This document shows, piece after piece, positions 10,961 through 21,682 of a DNA stretch of 64,000 bases. Positions within the stretch are counted from its first letter, which is position 1; every line of letters begins with the position of its first letter. Origin of the DNA: Tuctoria greenei (taxonomy: Eukaryota; Streptophyta; Magnoliopsida; Poales; Poaceae); assembly GCA_036927565.1 (NCBI GenBank), contig JAYESD010000002.1:224257882-224321881 (forward strand). Direction: 5' to 3'. A program made the translations under genes and the position numbers. The notes beneath the pieces are model-generated. The model worked only from the letters and a program-made list of their open reading frames with translations. It did no database searches and was not told where the DNA came from.

Positions 10961-11760
10961 TGTCGGTACTCTACGTATCGGGTACCCCACGATACCGCAA
11001 CAAGAGCAAGAAAGTTCCACCTGTCAAAGTCGAAGGCCCTTACTGGTCCCACATGTCATGTTGCATCGGACCCGCTCCCCCCACATGGCTGGCTCCCGGG
11101 TTAACACTTGTAAAATAAGCTCGGAACAAAAATCCCAAACAAGGGAAGCTCCGGCGACTACACGTGTACAACGGCCCCGGACCTAGCCCCCGTCAGGGAG
11201 GAGCTCCGGTACTAACACGTGTACAGCGACCCCGGACCTACTCTCCCGCAGGGAAAGCTCTGGATCCGACACGTGTGGAGCCTCCGGACCTTCGTCACCA
11301 ATGAAAATACAAGCCGATCATTATCATTATAGACATTCAAGGATGGTTAAGGCGGCAGTTACGAGGTCTAATAATGTGTCATTAATAGCATATTAATGAC
11401 ACACGATCAGTGTACCGTTAATAGTGGTAACGCTACCATGAAGGCACGTTACCACACCATTAACTGTACTTAATACTCTTTAGACAGTGTATTAGGTCAT
11501 TAAGCACGCCAGGGCCACATGTCGGGCCAGACTAGCTTTGTAACGGTCAGTCCTTAGAACTATAAAAGTGCTGCACCGCGCGAGTATAGCAGAGGATGAT
11601 CCAAGCTATCGCAACCTAATCTAAGCGAACTCATTCGCTTAATACAATCACTCAAACCTCATGGAGTAGGATGTTACGCTCAGGCGACCCGAACCACGTA
11701 AATCTCTGAGGTCACCATCTTGATATTGATCTTGTGTCCCCCAACCACATAAGAACCTCC
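10961..11760 (+). repeat. 3' LTR of A, truncated at its right end
   Basis: It starts TGTCGGTAC like the solo LTR at 49205 and the B LTR at 62307. It contains three 'CACGTGT' G-box units (about 11161, 11215 and 11270) each near 'AGCTC(C/T)GG', a TATA box at 11561, and the downstream block 'GGAGTAGG...TTACGCTCAGGCG'. It diverges from the other copies after about 11710. Confidence 0.78.
11561..11567 (+). promoter_or_regulatory. TATA box of the LTR promoter, element A
   Basis: TATAAAA at the same relative LTR position as in the solo LTR (49784) and the B right LTR (62899). Confidence 0.65.
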
Positions 11761-11789
11761 GTGGGCTACTTTTCAGTGGGTCCGGGGGA

Positions 11790-12467
11790 AGTGTCCATCT
11801 TCTCAATCAAATCTATGGCTTTGGGCAACGTCAATGAGAAGAAGGCACCTCCAGCAGCAGCATCCACATGGTCACGAGTGGAAGGGATCAGCCCGTTGTA
11901 GAAGTTTTGGATTGTGAGCTAGTCGTCCATCCCATGGTGTGGACAGGCTAGGATATACTCCTGCAGCCTTTCCCAAGCCTCGGGAATAGACTCCTTGGCA
12001 TCTTGCTGGAAGCTAGAAATTCTTCCACGTAGGGCATTGGTTTTGCCCAACGGGAAAAACTTGGCGAGGAATGTTGTAGAACATTTATCCCAAGTGTATA
12101 TAGAACTTTGATTCTTGTAGAACTACTGTTTCGCTCTCTCAAGAAGAGAGAACCGGAACAGCCTAAGACAGACAGCATCAGGAAATATGTCCTTTATCTT
12201 AAAAGTGCTACAGATCTCAAGGAACTGTTGTAGGTGAGCACTTGCATCCTCGTTAGACTTCCCACAAAATGGGTTGACTTGCACCATAGTTATTAAGCCA
12301 GTCTTGATTTCGAAGTTCACGTCTCCCGTATTAACAGTGGGCCCAACAGACACATTGTTAGCAGAGGGAGCCGAAAACTCATGAAGGGTCTTCTGGGCCA
12401 CTGGTTTTCCAGTTATTGGTGCGGTTGTGCTGGCTTGCTTTGCCACTCGAAGCTTTTGAGGGGTCAC
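11790..12467 (-). pseudogene. Athila-like gag fragment, element D
   Basis: An open part (12467-12123, 114 aa) includes 'MVQVNPFCGKSNEDASAHLQQFLEICSTF', typical of Athila/related gypsy gag ('GLPNEDPNAHL' family pattern). The frame continues with one or two stops through 'CPHHGM', 'TIQNFYNGL' and 'DAAAGGAFFSLT' to about 11790. It would be the capsid domain; everything downstream is missing. Confidence 0.75.
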
Positions 12468-12646
12468 GACCCGAGGTCAATCTCCCAGAAGGGATTCGAG
12501 ATCTTCAACAAAGTTTTTCGACAAGCGGAAACCAGACATACACTACCCTGTTTTCACATAAAATGTGAAAACAAAGAAGGGTCATCCTACTAAGACCTAC
12601 CATGTTCCTATCCTATTCACTCAACCATGCAATACTTTGGTTGCCT

Positions 12647-12664
12647 TCCCCGGCAACGGTGCCA
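12647..12664 (-). other. Primer binding site of D
   Basis: Minus strand TGGCACCGTTGCCGGGG, the tRNA-complementary site common in Athila-type elements. It lies 4 nt from the TG at 12669 that likely marks the LTR end. A decayed second copy of the same junction (TGGTGCCAAAAATGCCTGTTGG) occurs at about 12715. Confidence 0.8.
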
Positions 12665-12668
12665 AAAA

Positions 12669-14235
12669 TGCTTGTTGATATTTCCTATGCACTACTAACA
12701 ATTCATCTCTAGCAGTGGTGCCAAAAATGCCTGTTGGTAGGTTTTAATTCTCAAGTGAACATCCGCAAGCACACAAAAACTATCGATGTAGCATTTCCCC
12801 TTTAAAGAGTATTCCCAAAGGGTGTCATTTATATTTTCCCAAAGGAGGACTATGTGGAAGAACGACAATCATCAAGTGGAAAGGCTAGGTTGATCTTGGT
12901 AAGGCTATAGCAAGGATGGATAAAGGGTAATTGAGGTAGTGTGACACACACAAGAGCATTCTATCCTAAGGGGATAAAAGAGGTAATAGTGGGACTAGGC
13001 TAAGAGTTATGTAGAGACTCCTACTATGTTTCTAATGTACATATACATAGTCTAAGTTAGTTACTAATGATTATGTTAATTATGAATTCTCATGCTAAGT
13101 TGGTTAACACATCGGGCACGGGTTTACCCCTAGCAACACTAGGCGACTCCTGCCAATAGCCTGTGGTATAGCCGAACGTGGAGGATTACAAAGGGCAGAT
13201 AGGACTGTCACTACCTACAACCTACCTCTTCAATCCGTGGGTCTACGAGACATTCAACGCTACTCCCTATCCTAGCACCATGCTAGCATATGAAGTAATT
13301 ACCTTATGAGAATAGGAACAAGCCACCCTAAGGCTATGAACTAAATCATCGTTGAACCAATGTTTATTCATAGCATAAGTGATTCATGTTAACATAGTCA
13401 TATCATAGCTAATTAGACTGTAGTGGAGGTTTATAGTGTTTATGATAATGTAATGAGCATGGTATAGCAGAATCAGAAATACTATTCCTACCACATACAT
13501 GGAATCCACAATCAAACAATAAATGCTTCATCCAAGTATATGAACAATAGTAGACTAAAGATATCATCTTTATTATGAATAAAGTCACAAATACAATTAG
13601 GAATATGGAAGGCATACCTTTCCCAATTGAGAAGAGACTTCTTCTACTCCTCTCCTACTTGGACTATGGACTAGAGACTCTCCTCTCTACAGCCTATACT
13701 CCTCTAAACCGATGAAGAGTAGTGGATACAATGGATGAATACTCAAGTGGTGTGCATGAAGTGAGGGGTCCTATTTATAGCTTGGAGAAGGGTCGGTTCC
13801 CACCACCAAAATCGTGCGAATCAGTCACCCATGACCACTTCAAGCAAGGAGAAGCCACCACGTGGAGTTTGACTGAGAAAGGCATCAGGAACTAGTCGTC
13901 TGACTAGCGGGGGTCAGCCGACCTGGTCTCAGCCCGTTTTGCGGTGTGCTTTTTCCAGGTGTCTGACAAGTGGATTCCCTTGACTTATATTGGTGCTACA
14001 CCATTGGATGGCCTCGGGTACTTCTATTTGTGGGCCATTTGATCCATGTGGTGCCATGTGGCATCGCCTGATTGGCTTGAATGATATTTTAAGGATCCAT
14101 CCCGTTGTTTCACTTCATTACTGCATAGAATCCCTGCATGTAATACATTCTCCAAGGAGAAGTGAAAATAGGTTAAATAAAAATGTGATGTTTGCAAGAA
14201 ATGACAATTCCTTCACATAATGGAGTTATATTGAC
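12669..14235 (-). repeat. Probable LTR of D, outer limit uncertain
   Basis: No coding potential. Next to the PBS, with a TATAAATA on the minus strand at 13772-13779. No second copy is in the window, so the ~14000-14235 limit is only the next recognisable element (E). Confidence 0.5.
13772..13779 (-). promoter_or_regulatory. Putative TATA box of the D LTR
   Basis: Minus-strand CTATAAATAGGACCCC, in the right orientation upstream of the D PBS by about 1.1 kb. Confidence 0.45.
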
Positions 14236-14309
14236 AAGTGAAATTGGTATAACAGCTGACAACAGTTCTCCGACCTATTGAGCGTTTCTCCGGTATCGCC
14301 CTCTCGTCA

Positions 14310-15870
14310 ACGATGCCTCCACCGTCTACCTCCCCTTCAGTATCGCTTAGACCATCTTCCGTTCGTAGCACTCTCGCCAACCCTCACTTGCACTGTGCTA
14401 TGGAAGAAGAGTATGTGGCCCTTCTTGCCAACTGGACCTGGGACCTTGTTCCTCGTCCTACTCGTGGCAATGTTGTCACATGAAAGTGGGTTTTCACACA
14501 TAAGAGGAAGGCATATGGCTTCGTGGAGAGATATAAAGCTAGATGGGTACTTCGGGGCTTTACTCACTGCCCTGGAGTGGATTACGATGAGACCTTCAGT
14601 CTGGTGGTGAAGCCAGCGACGAGTCGCACTGTGTTATCGCTTGCTCTCTCGTGTTCTTGGCCCATCCACCGGTTGGATGTCAAGAATGCCTCCCTCCATG
14701 GTACTCTGATGGAGACAGTGTACTACAGTTAGCCAACAGAGTTCATTGACTCAGCTCATCTAGACATGGTCGGCTAGCTGAACAAGGCCTTGTACGGTCT
14801 GAAGCGGGCACCCCAAGCCTGGTATAGCCGGTTTGCCACCTTCCTAATCTCATTGGGCTTCGTTGAGGCCAAGTCGGACACATCGTTGTTTATCTATCAA
14901 TGAGATGGTGACATTGTCTACCTTCTCCTATACATCGATGACATTGTGCTAACAGCATCCATCCCATCTCTACTTCAGCGTACTATCTCTGCCCTACAGC
15001 AGGAGTTCACTATGAAGGGCTTGGGCCAGCTCCACCACTTCCTAGGTATTGCGGTCAAGAACAGACCAGGTGGCCTGTTCCTTCACAAGCGGTAGTACGG
15101 TCTGGACATCCTCGAGCGAGCAGGCATGGCTGAGTGTAAGCCGTGCTCCACGCCGAAGGATACCTAGGGAAAGATCTCTTCTGCCGATAGGACACCTGTT
15201 AGTGACCCGACCCCCTACAGGAGTCTTGCAGGAGCACTTTAGTACCTCATCTTCACCAGGTCGGACATCTCCTACGCGGTTTAGCAGATGTGTCTTCACA
15301 TGCATGACCCACGGGAGCCGCACCTCACCGCTATGAAGCAGATCCTTTGGTACCTGCATGGCACCCTCGACTACGGCCTCCTCCTTTGACTTGACTCAGC
15401 CTTTGAGTTGGTTGTCTACACCGATGATGATTGGGCGGGTTACCCAGACACCCGTCGTTCCGCCTCTGGTTACGCCGTCTTCCTGGGCAGGAACCTCGTC
15501 TCCTGGTCCTCAAAGCGGCAACCTGTGGTGTCGCACTCGAGTGCTTAGGCGGAGTACCGCGTCGTGGCTAACGGCATCGCTGAGGCTTCCTGACTTCAGC
15601 AGCTACTTCAGGAGCTACACTCCCTCGTCACATGGAGTACGTAGGCCTACTGCGATAACGTCAGCGCCGTCTACCTCTCCACTAACTCCGTTCAGCATCA
15701 ATGCACAAAGCATGTGGAGGTTGATCTTCATTTTGTTCGTGAGCGGGTTGCATGTGACGAGGTTTGGGTTCTCCACGTCCCGACGACATCACAGTTCGCC
15801 GACATCTTCGCAAAGGGGCTCCCATCATCGCTATTCTCGGAATTTTGATCCAGACTCAACATCTGTTGTG
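14310..15870 (+). pseudogene. Copia reverse transcriptase / RNase H remnant, element E
   Basis: The frame is readable across many stops: 'MEEEYVALLANWTWDLVPR', 'YKARWVLRGF', 'VDYDETFS', 'IHRLDVKNASLHG', 'LNKALYGLKRAPQAWY', the active-site region LLYIDDIVLT (YVDD changed to YIDD, about 14930), then RNase H 'VVYTDDDWAGYPDTRRSASGY' and 'CTKHVEVDLHFVRE'. More than ten stops make it non-functional. The C-terminal 'TLRLRGGV' overlaps the PPT, as in Retrofit/Ale-like copia elements. Confidence 0.82.
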
Positions 15871-15895
15871 GCTAGACGTTGAGACTGCGAGGGGG

Positions 15896-16055
15896 TGTTG
15901 GAATGTGCATAGTCAATAGTCATTAATGTAGCATATGAATTTGTGTAGTGTGAAAGGGTTTAGCTTTGGTTTCACACTACACTAGCTAGCCTATATAAGG
16001 TGTACCGCTGTTATTACCTGATATTAATACAATCAACTCGTTCTCCTCTAATACA
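15896..16055 (+). repeat. 3' LTR of E (160 bp)
   Basis: It starts TGTTGG right after the purine run GCGAGGGGG and ends AATACA. It contains a TATATAAGG promoter-like motif (about 15993). The very short LTR fits small copia families. Confidence 0.72.
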
Positions 16056-16060
16056 AGTGA

Positions 16061-18181
16061 CACGAGAAATTTAAAGCAAGTTGATTTGAATTGCAATATT
16101 CAGAATCTGGTTTCACTGTCCAGTTTCTGGTCCTGCTGACCAGTCTGGAAAGATTAAAACTTTTTGACCAGTTAAAGGCAAAATCTTGACTGGAGTTCAA
16201 CTACAAAGTTGGGGTACACTCAAACACCTTTCCATATCACATTCATTTGCCCTCATATCATTTTTTGAGTGAAAGTTATGGAAGTTTTAGTCAACTGGTA
16301 CAAGAAGTTCAAAACTGGAGGGTGAATCATAGTTCTGTTACAGCTGACCATCCTGTATAAACTCGGAATTTCCATACATTTAAGCCACAACTAGGATTTT
16401 AATTGAATACAAAAGTTTTAGTTCACTTCCTACCCTTTCCATATTGTACTCTCACACCTCCAGGTGAGCTCTGGAACAAAAGTTATACAGGTTTGAATTT
16501 GACAATATTTTCTGGGAATTTTGACAACCTCCCCTGTATACGTGGGTTTTGTCCACAGTTTATACAGATATTAAATTTCAAGATATGGAGATAATGTAAA
16601 TTACAAAATTGTAAAAAATCATTCTAAGATCCTAGAAATGCAATGGTTCAACCCTCAACAAGTGTTATACAGGTTATAGCTCACAAACTTCAAACTGGTA
16701 TGTTAAGGTTCTAGTTCTGGACTGCTAGAACAGATTTAGCGAAAAATTGAATTAGGCCCTGTTAATATAAGTTTTAGCTCAGGATTTGAATAATACATTG
16801 GTAGAGGACTTACTAATATTTCCAGAAATGTATAGTTTTTCCTATGTCAACTTGTAAGATTAGGAGATATAGCTGTCTAAGTTGACAGATGAGCTGCCTG
16901 GTTTCTGCCACCAGTTCTGCAGAGTACCAGTTTGAACCTGGAATTAGAATTGGTTGCGGGTTGAATGGTAAGAGACTTCGAATTACAAAGTTGTATTGAT
17001 GCTTCTACACTTTCCAGATATGTATCATAATAAGGCAGGGGATTTTTCCACCAAGAGTTACGGTAAAAATACAGAGACGGGGTCAATTGGTCAAGCATCT
17101 GTAGTAGTTTTCATGGGGTACAGTTTATACAGGTTTAGGAGGCTTTGTTATACCAGTGATCAAAAGGAAACTTGTAGATGACTTGATGACCTTTCCATCC
17201 ATGTAGCATATACCATTATGGTTACTGATATTTAACCAAGGTTTCAACCTGGCAAATTTGATCAAACTTCTGCCAGAAACAAAGAACCTTGATTCTCTAC
17301 ACAAGCTTTGATTAGAAAGCACTTTGCAATGTCCAAAACACACCAGCAACTGATAGTCGGAATTTCAAAACATATTGCATTCATTCTGTTGTGGGGGATG
17401 GTCGAAGTATCAAATGTGATACTGACGGTACTACGTGCCTCGCCATTTGAAAAGCTAACCGGTATATCCGGATACATCTATAGGTGGCTCTAGTAGCGTC
17501 CACTCGCAAACGTTTGTTCATGGGTCATTGTCGTAGTTAGTGTACCTGCAGAAGACACACCTTCACAATTCACTCAATAAGCCATCTTTCAGGCAAGCCA
17601 CAAAGGCAGCACGACAGACAGTCACAATAATATATATTTGAAAGTAATGCATACGTCTCGGGAATCGCGTCGCCCTCAAGCGAAGTCATGCCTCGAGGTA
17701 CATGGACAAGTTATAACCGACTCAACACGGGCTCGCCCACTTTCCCAATTAAGCATGCTGGGGAAAACGCTTTCACATGTCCCATAGAACATAGAGTTCT
17801 AGAGAGCATACTATAGAGTTATTTACCACCCGACAGGGTTCCACACCATTAACACCGGTGGACAGCGTTGCATATGTTGCTAGCACATGAAGAGTTCTAG
17901 CAAACATATTCACTGCCTCGCGCCTAGGTGGCGAGAGACATCCCATACCTCCTACCCTCGCATGGGTGAGCAGTACCGAGATTCATCCGCTCTCAGTGGC
18001 GTACATTACCGCTTACCTAACGTTGGAGCATCATTACAGAATATAATATTAAGTATGTTAGCATTTGTCACCTTAATAACTTATACTAGTAATAGTCCTT
18101 AATGGGCATATAGCTATTCCTCACTCATATACTTATAAGTTTTGAAAATATGCTCTTTTCAGGCACGCTGTTCCCAATGAT
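16061..18181 (-). other. 5' untranslated leader of Z' (gypsy, minus strand)
   Basis: No coding potential. It aligns by eye with 43200-44909, the leader between the Z gag and Z PBS: both contain 'ACTACAAAGTTG', 'GGTACTACGTGCCTC' and the run of Met-tRNA PBS then LTR. The Z' gag would lie left of 16061, where E and D now stand, so it is lost or far away. Confidence 0.65.
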
Positions 18182-18193
18182 GCTCTGATACCA
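18182..18193 (-). other. Primer binding site of Z'
   Basis: Minus strand TGGTATCAGAGC, five bases from the LTR end TGAGGATC at 18199. The homologous site of Z is at 44910-44921. Confidence 0.75.
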
Positions 18194-21100
18194 TTCTATG
18201 AGGATCGGGGTCCCGACATCCAAGGATCTCATTGGGTGGTGTCGTGCAATGTGACACCCAATAGCATACCTGAAAAGAACGAGACAAAATACAAACCAAG
18301 TCTTTTATTTATAAACACAGCGGAAGTTTTACAACACTTAACATAGGAAAGAACCCTATACATCATAGCTACTCTCTCGGCACTAGCTATGCAAAAGAAA
18401 AGACGTCCATGACCTAGGACGCTTTGCACTAGCAGCACACAACAGATCACAATGGTGTGCAGGGCTCCCACTCGACGGTATACCCCGACGGAGGCATTGC
18501 CTCGTCAACTAGCCCTTCCTCATACATCTCACCTGCAAACAATTTAATATAGCAACCGTTAGCACGAAGGCTCAACAAGACATACCCGTCTCACCTAAAC
18601 ATGGAACTCTACATGCAGGGATACTTAACATAGGAAGAGATATTGCAGTAAACTCACCTACACGTTGATGCTTATTTTTCAAGTTATTAGCAGCAGATTA
18701 AAGGTTCATAAAAAGTAACTTTAGTGAGCGTATTCTATAGCAATCATAGTTGCAAAGCAATAATAATTCAATACATCATATTCTTCTGGCTTCTTCAGTA
18801 TTTAGTACGTCACAACACAGTGACCAAGTGGTACTCAAATAACCACGATGGACGGTGATTGCAGTCAGTAGACTCTCAGATAACGTGTCACATACACCCA
18901 TTTTGGAAGTGGAGAGAATCACACTTCAATACTATGTTGTATGCAGCAACCTTTCAAAAGAAACCCAAATGTCGAACCGGTCCATCTGTAACGGGCACGA
19001 GGTCCCCGCGCGAAGCGTGTTTGTGCCCGCCGGCAGACTTACACCTTGTTGCCCTCAATACACTCCTATAAAATGGTAGGGTAAGCCTCGACACCCAGAT
19101 TAACCAATTACATCGGTTTCCTGGTTCCCATCTAGCCAGTATGCATCCAGTACACTTCAAACTTGCTTAGCCGGACCGCACACGGATTGGTCCTCAATCG
19201 ACATAGACAGCGCTATGCACGTGAGACCATGTCTCGCTGCTTCCTACGCCGCTGACCGGTCTCATATTCATGTACATATGCCATTCTCAATATAAACCAA
19301 CCCCATGTGACGATAACTCTATCTCGCGAGTAGATTACAACTACTTGACTTCTATCGGATTTCACATAACATTAGCATGACAATTCTACATGTCAAGCTA
19401 TACAGCTACCCAAATACTCTATGAGATTGTGGGTCATGCATTTGGAGTATCAATACACCTTAGACATAATGCAAATCAAACTATAGACTTAATAGTGATA
19501 CAAATGAAAACTTCTCAAAATCTCTTAAATGCAAACTAGGGCTTGCCTTCGATTGAGTTTAAAAGTTTGTGAAGCTTCAGTCAATGATCCTTGGATCTCG
19601 CCTTTGATGATCCAATACAGTATTCCTCACCTCCCATAGTGCTTCTCGTCCATCGCCTTCGTCGAATTCACGATCGACATGAATCGTACAAAAGAAAATG
19701 CAACTAAGTACTTGAACAAAAGAATGTGTTTACAGTTTGTGAAGTAGTAACTTGGCTGGAGGACTGAGTTGCCTCTGTTGTGAATAGGAACATAGGAGAA
19801 ATTCAATTGAAGACTTAGTATACATGGGTATGGAGTGAAGTATGTATCACTTAAGAGAATATAGTTTTAGCAAGAGTAAAACTATATGAATGACAAGAGA
19901 ACACTCATGCTGAACCAGGGATACAGCAAATAATATGTGTTGCCCTTCCTTCTGGTGGAAAAGATTGAGCTGAGCAAAATAGATTTGAAAGCATTGCAGT
20001 AATGAACTTCGAAAAATACAATTATGCAATGAAGATACAAATGGAATTGATTGTACTAAGAGATCACTCCTAATGGAGAGGATATTTTTGTAGTAGTTCA
20101 CAGATGTTCTAAGGAAGGTGCTGGTAAAGTTTCAGCACAAGCAATGGTTGGATGTGGTCTCCAAAATTTCACAAAGCTTTAGGCTTCACTAAATTTCCTA
20201 CTGAATCTGGAGCTTCTACATGGCCAAAAGTGAGGTATCTAGTTATAGGAGGTCTCACTGGTTCTAAATAAATTTTTTTCACAATTTTCTGAGCTTCCTA
20301 CAGGGAGGAATTGATTTTACAAGTTCGGAATAAAATCTGGAATAGTTTCTGTTGATTTTTGAAGTTTCAATTGACATAGAGAATTGGAACACTAATTCAC
20401 AAAGTAAATGATGTCCAATGAACATGAAATTTTTACTGGACATCAAGTGTACTTGAATGAGCTTCCTGAACAAAATTGAGAATTTTCCAATTAACAGAAC
20501 AGGGGTAATTAATTTCCCAAGGTATATACATGAAGGGATTAATTATACACATACTGGAATTTTCATGTCAACTAAATTGCATCATTGCAAAGTATGTGTC
20601 ATGGGAAGTATTCCATAATTTATTTGGAAATTTCTGAGCAAATCTATTTGGAGACATAGATTTTTGAATTTGGCATCAATTCTGGATTTATTTCTAGAAT
20701 GGAATAGGTTAAATAAACTGACCCGGGCCCACCCATATCAAATCGGCCACTGAGGTTGCAGCCATACAGAGGCCACAAACTAAGCCGCAGCCACACCGGT
20801 GACCCCGGCCACAGAATGATCCGAAGTGTGTGACCACCACTGACAAATGGGGCCCGCCGGCACCTTCTTCCACCTCAGGCCGGCGGCGCACCTGTGGCAG
20901 CGCACGGCAGCGGCCTCACCACACCGGCGTTCCCCCTCCATGGAACTCGACCAAAAATGCCGCCAGGGAGTGAATAGAAGTGGGGAGTCCACCAGTGAGG
21001 TCCACAACCAACCGAAGATGGCCGTAAGTGAGCCCTCGGCGACGGCGGCGAATGAGTCTACTCCGGCGATGTTGTTCTTGCTCGGGAGTGGACCAAATGG

Positions 21101-21677
21101 CACGGAACTTGACCCTAGAGCACTGTGTCAACATGTCGAGGAATAAAATGAACCATTCTCGTCAAGTAAAAGGCTATAGAATGAATTCCGACGGTGACCT
21201 AGCTCGCAATTTGTCGGCGGGGAAAAGATTCAATAATCTGGTGCTATGTCTTGCTCTTTTTCTAATTGGTTTGCATGGTGGTGTTCAAAATTTGGTCTAG
21301 AAGCTACCTCTCGAGCGAAATGAAGTGATTTTTATTGTGAAGGACGAATTTCGCAGGTGAAGGTGGTAAGTTCTATGTGAACGCCGGTGGAGAAAACTTT
21401 AATCCGGTGAGTCAGAGCTAGAAAGGAGGAAACAACATGCACGTTAAAGCAATAAGGGACTACTGTGAACCTTATTTTTGAGTTGGTTGAGCGAGGGGTT
21501 GCCGGACACAGCTGGGCGACGTCGGAGCAGAGGTGGTACAATGGTGAAGAAGGAAGAATAGCGCCGGGTTCCATAAACTCCGCCAGAGATGGTGTCGGTG
21601 CGGGTCGAGGATGTAGGGGAGGAGCAGGCGCTACGTCTTGGTGGGATGGAACACCACAGAGACGTTGAGCGATGGAT

Positions 21678-21682
21678 AACAC
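21678..21682. repeat. Target site duplication of H, left copy
   Basis: AACAC directly before the LTR start TGTCACGCCC; the same 5 bp follow the right LTR at 33798-33802. Confidence 0.9.

Larger units (their letters stand above)
5993..11760 (+). mobile_element. Element A: 3' portion of a Tat-lineage Ty3/gypsy retrotransposon
   Basis: This matches the 3' third of element B (about 57050-63000) in the same order: post-pol spacer, antisense gene, PPT, LTR starting TGTCGGTAC. Its pol must lie left of X, outside the window, because X inserted into the spacer. The right end is ragged: the LTR loses similarity to the solo and B LTRs at about 11700-11760, next to the Athila-like gag of D. The boundary is therefore approximate. 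Confidence 0.85.
11761..14235 (-). mobile_element. Element D: Athila-like Ty3/gypsy remnant (gag 5' part, PBS, LTR)
   Basis: On the minus strand an LTR-like region is followed by a PBS for a tRNA ending TGGCACCGTTGCCGGGG, a short leader, and a decayed gag with the Athila-style pattern 'EAWERLQEYILACPHHGM'. No pol is present; the gag runs into the end of the A LTR at about 11760. The outer LTR limit (about 14000-14235) cannot be fixed because no second LTR is visible. Confidence 0.65.
14242..16055 (+). mobile_element. Element E: degenerate Ty1/copia, 3' LTR only
   Basis: An initiator-Met-type PBS relic (ATTGGTATAACAGC, 14243-14256) is followed by a decayed pol and a short 3' LTR. There is no 5' LTR. 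AGTGA occurs immediately left of the PBS (14237-14241) and immediately right of the LTR (16056-16060), as a target duplication would. The gag, protease and integrase are missing: the PBS is followed within about 70 bp by reverse-transcriptase-side sequence. Confidence 0.72.

Noticed and set aside
16403..21300. Several 60-110 codon ORFs between 16.4 and 21.3 kb
   Set aside because: They fall in the leader and LTR of Z', are not conserved in the homologous 43-46 kb region and show no domain.
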